IMG/VR virus record: IMGVR_UViG_3300046517_000961
Span: 1 to 53,081 of that record
Strand: one strand, 5' to 3'
Source of the DNA: a virus
DNA: 53,081 nt
A program made the translations under genes and the position numbers. Of this stretch, positions 7,392 to 13,003 are shown in pieces (position 1 is the stretch's first letter; each line of letters opens with the position of its first letter). Below the pieces are notes generated by a model. The model was given only the letters and a program-made list of their open reading frames with translations, was not told where the DNA came from and did not search any database.

Positions 7392-7579
7392 GATGTCGCC
7401 TCACGCGCGAGCCGCGCGCACGTGCCGGCGTAGGTCGCGAACCGGCCGACTTTGTCTTCATACCAGGCGGCCGCCTTCGCGTCGCCATCCTCGAGCGCGT
7501 GAAAGAAATTGATCAGCGCGAGCTGCGCGCGCTCGCCCCAGTATGCCGCCGACGCTTCGATGCTCTGTCGCGTGCCCAT
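7388..7579 (-). CDS. Small helical hypothetical protein
   Basis: 63 aa, mostly helical with aromatic residues (AAYWGERAQLALINFFHALEDG, AAAWYEDKVGRFATY). An AAGGGAG ribosome site lies 10 bases before the ATG at 7579. The stop overlaps the next ATG by 4 bp. No family recognised. Confidence 0.6.
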   Translation of the reverse strand: MGTRQSIEASAAYWGERAQLALINFFHALEDGDAKAAAWYEDKVGRFATYAGTCARLAREATS

Positions 7580-7583
7580 TGGT

Positions 7584-7835
7584 CTATGCTCCCTTGCGGT
7601 ACATCGCCCGCGGATCCTTGCCCTGATCGATCAAGTCCTGCAGCGTCGGAAAATGCTCGACAACGTGCGCGCGCAAATCCGCCATCGTTTCGCGTTTGCT
7701 CCCGCGCCACTCGCCGCCGGTCGACACGTTCTCGCCATCGATCCATCGCCAGCCGTCCGGCGTGCGCGACACGAAATACCGATCCGCGACCCGATACTCG
7801 CCCGGCGCGACGCGCGTCGTGTGTAATTTCCTCAT
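7584..7835 (-). CDS. Small hypothetical protein
   Basis: 83 aa. The N-terminal half alternates short strands (KLHTTRVAPGEYRVADRYFVSRTPDGWRW) and the C-terminal half is helical and acidic-basic mixed. Starts in an ATGA overlap with the gene at 7832-8131 and ends with TAG 4 bp before the next ATG. No signal peptide or known motif. Confidence 0.6.
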   Translation of the reverse strand: MRKLHTTRVAPGEYRVADRYFVSRTPDGWRWIDGENVSTGGEWRGSKRETMADLRAHVVEHFPTLQDLIDQGKDPRAMYRKGA

Positions 7836-8131
7836 GACGCGCTCACAATCTGCGCCGGCACGCCGGCGGCCTCGAGGGCCGCCAGCTTCGCGGCCGCGGC
7901 CTCGACGGTCGCGCAGGCCGTGAACGTGTCGAAGGCCTTCACGATGCGGCCCTCGGCGACGGCCAGGGCCCAGGCCGCGGAGCGGGCGGCGCGGGCCGCG
8001 CGCGCCTTCGTCATGCGACGGCGGCCATTCGCGCGATTAAAGGCGGCGCAGTTGACGCACGCGCAGCGGTGACGATTCCGGTTATTGAAAAGGCAGGGGA
8101 AGCGGGCGGCCAGCGTCGGCGTCTTCGTCAT
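7832..8131 (-). CDS. Small hypothetical protein with N-terminal Cys cluster, first gene of a promoter-led operon
   Basis: 99 aa from the ATG at 8131, 8 bases after the -10 box of the promoter at 8140-8167; translation would therefore be leaderless. A downstream ATG at 8014 (MTKARAAR) is an alternative and would give 60 aa. Residues 13-31 hold C, C, C and H residues (CLFNN...RCACVNCAAF), a possible zinc knuckle. The C-terminal half is an alpha/beta fragment (KAFDTFTACATVEAA...). No family recognised. Confidence 0.55.
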   Translation of the reverse strand: MTKTPTLAARFPCLFNNRNRHRCACVNCAAFNRANGRRRMTKARAARAARSAAWALAVAEGRIVKAFDTFTACATVEAAAAKLAALEAAGVPAQIVSAS

Positions 8132-8139
8132 GAGGTAAC

Positions 8140-8167
8140 TCTATACCGCACTATCAAGCACTGTCAA
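8140..8167 (-). promoter_or_regulatory. Sigma70-type promoter, GACAGTGC repeat family (copy a)
   Basis: On the minus strand: TTGACA (8167-8162), 16-bp spacer, TATAGA (8145-8140). The spacer begins GTGCTTGATAGTGC, so GACAGTGC and GATAGTGC are direct repeats 10 bp apart. The TGA stop of the upstream gene (8164-8166) lies inside TTGACA. The ATG at 8131 is 8 bases from the -10. Confidence 0.8.
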
Positions 8168-8388
8168 GCGTTATGTTTCGGGCCGGCCTCGAGGCCATCG
8201 GCCCGGTCGACCGCGACGAGCGTGTCGGCATTCCAGCGGGCCGACGGGCCAGCCGTGAAGCCGACGCGACAGACGGCGCGCCGGCTGCCGGCTTCGTGCC
8301 ACGGGATCCCGACGGCCGTTACCGTCCGGCCAGTCGGCCAGAGCGTATCGCCCGCCCGCAGCGCCCGCACCTTGATCGTCAGTCTCAT
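8164..8388 (-). CDS. Small beta-rich hypothetical protein
   Basis: 74 aa from the ATG at 8388, preceded by GGGGGA 9 bases upstream. Strands VKVRALRAGDTLWPTG, TVTAVGIPW and AVCRVGFTAG suggest a small beta barrel. It ends at a TGA that is part of the next operon's -35 box. The long upstream extension of the frame is shadow. No family recognised. Confidence 0.6.
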   Translation of the reverse strand: MRLTIKVRALRAGDTLWPTGRTVTAVGIPWHEAGSRRAVCRVGFTAGPSARWNADTLVAVDRADGLEAGPKHNA

Positions 8389-8390
8389 GC

Positions 8391-8609
8391 TCAATCCCCC
8401 GTATACGTGCCAGTGCGGCCCGGCAGCCGGCTCGGCGCCGCGCTCGGCACGTATGACGAGACGTACGGCCGAATCTGAAACCGCACGACTTCCCACGGGC
8501 CGCCGTCCATTTTCGCGCTCACGTTCACGATCGCGATCGCCTGTTCGCGCGTGAGACAGGGCTCGGTCTTCATCTTGCCGTTGCGACAGGTGATCTGTAG
8601 GTCGACCAT
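8391..8609 (-). CDS. Small hypothetical protein
   Basis: 72 aa, start MVDLQITCRNG at the ATG at 8609 with GGGGGA ribosome site about 6 bases upstream. An alternating pattern DLQITCRNGKMKTEPCLT, helix EQAIAIVNVSAKM, strand WEVVRFQIR is compatible with a small alpha/beta fold. No family recognised. Confidence 0.6.
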   Translation of the reverse strand: MVDLQITCRNGKMKTEPCLTREQAIAIVNVSAKMDGGPWEVVRFQIRPYVSSYVPSAAPSRLPGRTGTYTGD

Positions 8610-8620
8610 TGGATCCCCCG

Positions 8621-8854
8621 TTACTCGGTGAACGTCTGGAACGAGCACGACGGCTTCGACGCATCGGCGCGGAACCCTTCGGCGCCGAGCTGCGAGCATT
8701 GCCACCAGCCCGCGAGCGACAGATTGCGACGCAGCGCCGCGCCGCACGTCGGGCACGCGCCCGTCGCGACGATCGCCTGCGCGATCGCCTTCAGCTCGGC
8801 CATGCGCGCGCGATGCGCCGTGTTCGACTTCCGAGCCTGAATCGCTGACGCCAT
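8621..8854 (-). CDS. Zinc-ribbon protein, first gene behind an operator-controlled promoter
   Basis: 77 aa from the ATG at 8854, with AAGGGA 8 bases upstream. A helical N-terminus is followed by CPTCGAALRRN...WWQCSQLG and a further Cys near the end (CSFQTF): a four-Cys zinc ribbon. Such proteins often bind DNA or another protein. It is the first gene downstream of the promoter at 8904-8933, which carries a dyad operator, so it may be expressed in a controlled, early fashion. Confidence 0.7.
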   Translation of the reverse strand: MASAIQARKSNTAHRARMAELKAIAQAIVATGACPTCGAALRRNLSLAGWWQCSQLGAEGFRADASKPSCSFQTFTE

Positions 8855-8903
8855 CGCGGAATCCCTTCGAGTGTCGCGGGCCGAATCGCCCGCCGACTCA
8901 GGA

Positions 8904-8933
8904 AGGATACCAATACATAGTAGGTATTGTCAA
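8904..8933 (-). promoter_or_regulatory. Promoter with 19-bp dyad operator
   Basis: On the minus strand TTGACA (8933-8928), 18-bp spacer, TATCCT (8909-8904). The spacer and the edge of the -35 hold CAATACATAGTAGGTATTG (8911-8929), a near-palindrome in which 16 of 18 flanking positions pair around a central base. A repressor sitting there would block polymerase. It differs from the GACAGTGC promoter family, so it probably answers to a different regulator. A 12-bp perfect palindrome TGCTAATTAGCA lies nearby at 8974-8985. Confidence 0.7.
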
Positions 8934-9018
8934 CCGCGAAATGAGGCCCGTAAATGCTGAGGTTTTCGCGCCTTGCTAATTAGCAGCAGGCGACGGCGCG
9001 ACGGCCGGCGACGCCGGC

Positions 9019-9621
9019 TCAGCTCTTCGCCGTGGGGTTGTACTTCCGACCGCCGGCGGCGTCGGGCGGCGCGGCCGGCGACGAGATCGCACGATATGAC
9101 GCGACGCCGTCTGCGCGCAGCCAGCCGTGGCGCACAAGAAACGCGATCACGACGTCGACGCCGCCGATCAGGTGCGCGACGCCCGCCGACGCGTTGCGCG
9201 CCATAAAATCGCGCTGCTCGCTCGAGGGCTGCCCGTCGCCGGCCTTCACTTCGATCCAGAGCGCGACCGGCGTGTACGCCGGCACGCCGTCAGTCGGCGC
9301 GTACTGCGGCGGCCGCAAGATCGCGTACAGATCGGCGAGGCCTGGCGTCTGCCGAGTGCCTTGATCCGTCGTCACGGCGCCGCACGATCGGCAACGTTGC
9401 GCGCGCCGGCTGCCGAGTATGTAGACGTGCGCCTGCAGCGACTCGAGCAGTCGCACGATGCCGGCCTGCTCGGCTTTCTCGCGCTGCCGCGGCTTCGCGC
9501 GCGTACGCGGCGTACGCGTCTCGGCGGCGAGCACTCGCCCGCCGTGCAGGCGACAAAACCTCACGACGCGTCGGCGTTCGTTCGAGAATTCGCAGCCGCA
9601 CGGCCGGATCGTGACGCTCAC
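9019..9621 (-). CDS. VRR-NUC family nuclease (PD-(D/E)XK)
   Basis: 200 aa from a GTG at 9621 that overlaps the previous TGA (GTGA). N-terminal IRPCGC...RFCRLHG is a Cys/His cluster. The nuclease core runs from about residue 50: helix EQAGIVRLLE, then TPGLADLYAIL, then LWIEVKAGDGQPSSEQRDF. The D of the ADL turn and E and K of IEVK are the metal-binding triad of VRR-NUC domains, which in phages are stand-alone Holliday-junction or flap nucleases. It fits the recombination/replication block. Confidence 0.85.
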   Translation of the reverse strand: MSVTIRPCGCEFSNERRRVVRFCRLHGGRVLAAETRTPRTRAKPRQREKAEQAGIVRLLESLQAHVYILGSRRAQRCRSCGAVTTDQGTRQTPGLADLYAILRPPQYAPTDGVPAYTPVALWIEVKAGDGQPSSEQRDFMARNASAGVAHLIGGVDVVIAFLVRHGWLRADGVASYRAISSPAAPPDAAGGRKYNPTAKS

Positions 9622-9833
9622 GAGGGCCGCCGATTCTGTCCGGATGTCCAGGCCTTCCGATACCACGATCGGACGCGCACGGCCTCGGCCTCGAGCGACT
9701 GCCGATCACAGAGCGTCGCGAGGGCCTCGAGCTCGTCGAGCTCCGGACGCACGCGGCCGGCGTCGATCGCCGTGGCGAGGGCCTCGACGGCCTCGCGCAC
9801 GCGGGCCCGCAGACGTCGACGGCCGTCGCTCAC
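9618..9833 (-). CDS. Small helical hypothetical protein
   Basis: 71 aa, two or three helices (RRRLRARVREAVEALATAI, LDELEALATLCDRQSLEAEAV). Begins in an ATGA overlap with the acyl carrier protein gene and ends in a GTGA overlap with the nuclease gene, so it is translated with them. No family recognised. Confidence 0.6.
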   Translation of the reverse strand: MSDGRRRLRARVREAVEALATAIDAGRVRPELDELEALATLCDRQSLEAEAVRVRSWYRKAWTSGQNRRPS

Positions 9834-10102
9834 GCGGCCGCCGCCTTCCGCACGAGCGCGACGAGCTCGCCGAAGGTGCCGACTGCGTCGGCCGCCTCTT
9901 CGTCGATGCTGATCTTGTGCTGCTCTTCGGCGATCATGACGAGCTCGATGATGTCGAGACTATCGGCGCCGAGATCCTCGACGAGCCGACTGTCGGCCGT
10001 GATCTCGGCTTCGTCGCGATTCAAGTACTCGGCCGTCGCCTGGCGCAGACGCCGCTCGAGCTCGTCGAGCGGCCGCGCCGGCTTGGGCTGCTGTCGTCGC
10101 AT
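9830..10102 (-). CDS. Acyl carrier protein
   Basis: 90 aa from the ATG at 10102, with AAAGGGATC upstream. The core VEDLGADSLDIIELVMIAEE is the classic helix II of acyl carrier proteins; Ser48 in DSL is the 4'-phosphopantetheine attachment site. Helices I, III and IV are present and the domain is of normal length with a short basic N-terminal tail. No other fatty-acid gene lies nearby; the neighbours are a ParB-like protein and a nuclease. Host AcpS would have to activate it. It may divert host lipid metabolism or act through known ACP partners; neither is shown. Confidence 0.9.
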   Translation of the reverse strand: MRRQQPKPARPLDELERRLRQATAEYLNRDEAEITADSRLVEDLGADSLDIIELVMIAEEQHKISIDEEAADAVGTFGELVALVRKAAAA

Positions 10103-10113
10103 CGGGATCCCTT

Positions 10114-10404
10114 TCAGTCGTACCAGTCGCGCGACCGGGCCGCGACGTGCGCCGGACGGCTCACGGCCGGCGTCCCTTTACAGTTTGCAAAATGCACGCG
10201 GGCCTCGTCGATCTCCCAAATCGGCCGGCCCGTGCCGAGCTCGACATCGCGCCGTGTCGGCTGCGCCGGCCCGTCGAACGGAATCAGCTTCCCGCGCGCG
10301 ACCGTCTGCGCAAACCAGATCGGCGCCCGGCACTTCCGCCGGCGACAGCGCGCCGCCGAGCGGCTCACGGTATCGGCCCATATCCGGATCGTGCGGCCTG
10401 TCAT
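10114..10404 (-). CDS. Small zinc-binding-like protein, paralogue of the 4359-4595 gene
   Basis: 96 aa from the ATG at 10404 (ATGA overlap; the longer upstream frame is shadow). Motif order TIRIWADT, RCRRRKCR, VARGKLIPFDG, VHFANCKG matches the 78-aa protein at 4359-4595, with a longer C-terminal tail. C, C and a later H/C pair could hold one zinc. Function unknown. Confidence 0.65.
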   Translation of the reverse strand: MTGRTIRIWADTVSRSAARCRRRKCRAPIWFAQTVARGKLIPFDGPAQPTRRDVELGTGRPIWEIDEARVHFANCKGTPAVSRPAHVAARSRDWYD

Positions 10405-10724
10405 GGCGCCCGCTTGGCCTCGACCCATGACTCGCCGAGCCGCTTGATCACGCCGAGATCGTGCGTCTTGGCGGCCTCGACGAGCTCGCCGAAGCGATCC
10501 GGCTTGAAACACGCGAAGCAGCCCAGGCGCGCGAGGTTCGCGACGTCGCCGCCGGCCTTGTCGTACGCCGTGTCGTCGCACGTGACGGCCTGAAAGAGCG
10601 CGATCTGCACGCAGATCAGCAGCGCCCGCCAGGGATCCATCGGCCCGTACCGTGCCTGAGACAGCAGCAGCCGTTGATGCGTCAGGCACAGATCCGGCAT
10701 GACGATCGTCGGCCTCTCCGTCAC
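10401..10724 (-). CDS. Hypothetical protein with Cys pairs
   Basis: 107 aa. Early CLTH and central GCFACFKPD could together form a zinc site; the rest is helical (WRALLICVQIALFQAV, FGELVEAAKTHDLGVIKRLGESW). ATGA overlaps at both ends tie it to the ParB-like gene upstream. No family recognised. Confidence 0.65.
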   Translation of the reverse strand: MTERPTIVMPDLCLTHQRLLLSQARYGPMDPWRALLICVQIALFQAVTCDDTAYDKAGGDVANLARLGCFACFKPDRFGELVEAAKTHDLGVIKRLGESWVEAKRAP

Positions 10725-12121
10725 GCGCGCCCCTTTCGGGCCTTCGCCTTCGCCGGCGCCGCTTTCGTCTTGCCGACGAGCCGCGTCTTCATGCGTTCGG
10801 CTTTTTCCCAGGCCGCCAGGTCGAATCGGAATCGCTTGCCCGTCCGCGTCAAGTCAGCGCGCGAGCCGAGAGGATGCCGCGCGATCCCGTGCAGCGCGAG
10901 CACGGCGGCCGCGGTCGCGTCGCTGAGCTTGACGCCCGTTCGCTCTTGGACGTTCTTCACGTCATATTTGCCGAGGGCCTCGAGCACGAGCTCGGCTGTC
11001 AGCCGGGCATTCGAGACGATCGCCCTGATGAGCGCCGGCATCGCGGCGCGCTTCAGCTTGCCCCAGGCGAGATCGGCCTGCCGGCGTTTCTCATTCGCCG
11101 GATCGACGCGTCGCGCGCTCGCCGGTTCGCGCGCGTCGTCCTGCTGCAATTCCGGCCAGTGTTTCGCGCAGCTCTTGTCGCGGCAGACGTCGACGAGGCG
11201 CGTCGGGCCGGCGTGCACGACGACGGCCCTTTCGGTGTGATCGCACTTCTTATTCCCGACGCGGCCCGTCACGGGCCGATAGTCGCCGGCGGCCAGGACG
11301 CCCTTCGGCACTTCGAAGGCGCCCTCGGAGATCGTGAGGATCTTGCCGCCCGTGTCGTCGGCGCGCTTCACGAGGCCGGCGAGCTCCGGAATCGCCTCTT
11401 GCACGGCCTCGTCGCGCGGATCCGCGACCGTGTGATCTTGGATCCATCGTTGCAAGTCGCGCACGGGCCCGACGGCGTCGCGCAGCGCCGGCCAGTCGGC
11501 CGTCTCGATGCGCCGCAGCGCCTCACGCCCGAAGAGCGAGGTATAGCAGGCCGCCTGCAGGGCCTCGAGCTGCAGCCGTTCCGGCAGCCGCGACAGCAGC
11601 TCGGCCTGCTGCGTCGTGAGCGCGTCGGCGCCGAAGGCCTTGCGCGCCGTCGCGCCGAGGCTCGCCAGCTTCAGCCGGCGCCGCACGTGCGATTCCGGCA
11701 GCCCGATCCGGGCCGCGACGGCCGCCGGCGTGCGCAGCGCGCGATCGGCCGCCTGCAAGCTGGCGATGCCGTCCGCCTCGTCGAGCGGGTGCATATCCTT
11801 GCGTTGGATGTTTTCCTCGAGCGCGATCGCGAGCGCGTCGGCGTCGCTCAGCGTCCGGACGGCCGCCGGCACGCTCAACAGGCCGACGGCCAGGGCCGCG
11901 CGGTACCGCCGCTCGCCGCAGACAATGAGGTACTGCCCTGCCGCTTGCCCGACGTCCGTCTTCGGCCGCACGACAAGCGACTGCAAAATGCCATCCTTCG
12001 CGATGCTCGCCTGCAGCTTCGCCTCGTCGGCGTCATCATGCCGCCGCGCGCCTCGAGGATTCCGATCCCACGGCTTGATGTCGCTCACTTGGATCTGCTG
12101 CACGTCAACGGCTTCGATCAT
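10721..12121 (-). CDS. ParB-like partition protein (ParB/Spo0J N-terminal domain plus HTH)
   Basis: 466 aa. Residues 8-110 are a ParB/Srx-type domain with GERRYRAA at 69-76, the CTP/parS-dependent clamp motif, and ENIQRKDMHPLDEA at 103-116. An HTH follows (PAAVAARIGLPESHVRRRLKL, 132-152), as in chromosomal ParB. A Cys/His cluster (CDHTE...VCRDKSCAKH) lies in the middle and a Lys/Ala-rich tail ends the protein. No ParA gene was found. A perfect chromosomal-type parS lies at 40821-40838, which makes real partition or clamp loading plausible. Some phage ParB-like proteins are instead nucleases, so biochemical role is open. Confidence 0.85.
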   Translation of the reverse strand: MIEAVDVQQIQVSDIKPWDRNPRGARRHDDADEAKLQASIAKDGILQSLVVRPKTDVGQAAGQYLIVCGERRYRAALAVGLLSVPAAVRTLSDADALAIALEENIQRKDMHPLDEADGIASLQAADRALRTPAAVAARIGLPESHVRRRLKLASLGATARKAFGADALTTQQAELLSRLPERLQLEALQAACYTSLFGREALRRIETADWPALRDAVGPVRDLQRWIQDHTVADPRDEAVQEAIPELAGLVKRADDTGGKILTISEGAFEVPKGVLAAGDYRPVTGRVGNKKCDHTERAVVVHAGPTRLVDVCRDKSCAKHWPELQQDDAREPASARRVDPANEKRRQADLAWGKLKRAAMPALIRAIVSNARLTAELVLEALGKYDVKNVQERTGVKLSDATAAAVLALHGIARHPLGSRADLTRTGKRFRFDLAAWEKAERMKTRLVGKTKAAPAKAKARKGRA

Positions 12122-12366
12122 GACTCGCCCCCTTCAAATGGTAATGCCGGTTTTGGATTCACGTGGCCCCAGTCGTCGCCGTCGCGCTCGAGCGCCGGCA
12201 GGCCGTCGACGAGATCGGCCGGCGCCGTATAGCCGAGCAGGCCTGCGCAGCTCTGACAGCGTGCGATCTTCTGCGACGTGAGCAGGCAGACCGGGCTGCC
12301 GGCGACGACACGCTGGCCGCAGCCGTGACAGCCGATCTCGAGCCGCGCAATCGTCCAGACGGCCAT
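12118..12366 (-). CDS. Zinc-ribbon protein
   Basis: 82 aa from the ATG at 12366; the 166-aa frame upstream of that is shadow. CHGCGQRV and CQSCAGLL form two CxxC knuckles about 25 residues apart, a standard four-Cys zinc ribbon. The acidic C-terminus follows. The stop overlaps the parB-like start by 4 bp. It may help load or modulate ParB, but only position suggests this. Confidence 0.7.
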   Translation of the reverse strand: MAVWTIARLEIGCHGCGQRVVAGSPVCLLTSQKIARCQSCAGLLGYTAPADLVDGLPALERDGDDWGHVNPKPALPFEGGES

Positions 12367-12370
12367 CGGG

Positions 12371-12958
12371 TCAGCCCTTCGCGCCGCGCACGACCGCGTC
12401 GACCGCGCGGCCGACGAGGGCGCCCGAATACGGTAAGAGCGCCCGCGCGGCGTGCGTCTTGACGCGCTCGACGAGCTCGAAGCGGCGCCCGGCGTGCATC
12501 TGCTGCCGCTCGACGTGCGAGAGCTCGGCATAGGCGGCCGCGGCCAGCCGACGCAGCTCGGCGTGCAGCTCGGCCGCGCTGATCTCGGTCTGCCGGGCCC
12601 GGGCCTTCCGCGTCGCATCTTTCGCCCGCTGCGCGAGCACGCGGGCCCGCGAGGGCTGATGCTTCAGGTATTCCACGATCACGAAGCCGCCGGCCCCGTC
12701 GGCCTCGAGCCAGCCCGGCTCGCCGGACGGCAGCGGCAGCGCCATCGCGAAGAGCACGTCGGCCGGCCGGCGATCGCCTTTCAGGTATTTGACGCGCAGC
12801 GCGTCGACGTGTCCGTCGGTCAGACCGCGGTTACAGACGGCGTGCAGCTCGACGAGCAGCGCGAAGACGCGGCCGAGGCCGTTCGGGCCGAGCTGCCGCG
12901 CCGCGTGCAGCGTGCGGGCGTCGTCGTCGACGTCGTCAGACAGGCGGATCCAGGGCAT
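12371..12958 (-). CDS. Phage replication-organiser-like protein (winged-helix type)
   Basis: 195 aa. The opening MPWIRLSDDVDDDARTL, then GRVFALLVELHAVCNRGLTDGHV and WLEADGAGGFVIVEYLKHQPSRARVLAQRA, matches the pattern of phage replication-module proteins (a winged helix followed by a basic helix), which I recall as DnaD/replisome-organiser-like. The C-terminal half is helical and basic. It starts about 12 bases after the -10 of the promoter at 12971-12999, leaving a leader of only a few bases. Family assignment is moderate. Confidence 0.65.
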   Translation of the reverse strand: MPWIRLSDDVDDDARTLHAARQLGPNGLGRVFALLVELHAVCNRGLTDGHVDALRVKYLKGDRRPADVLFAMALPLPSGEPGWLEADGAGGFVIVEYLKHQPSRARVLAQRAKDATRKARARQTEISAAELHAELRRLAAAAYAELSHVERQQMHAGRRFELVERVKTHAARALLPYSGALVGRAVDAVVRGAKG

Positions 12959-12970
12959 CAGCGCGCGCCG

Positions 12971-12999
12971 AGCATAAAGGCACTATCTCGCACTGTCAA
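12971..12999 (-). promoter_or_regulatory. Sigma70-type promoter, GACAGTGC repeat family (copy b)
   Basis: Minus strand: TTGACA (12999-12994), 17-bp spacer GTGCGAGATAGTGCCTT, TATGCT (12976-12971). GACAGTGC and GATAGTGC repeat at 10-bp spacing. Here the upstream stop (13004-13006) lies just before the -35 rather than inside it. The downstream ATG is at 12958. Confidence 0.8.
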
Positions 13000-13003
13000 G
13001 ACG

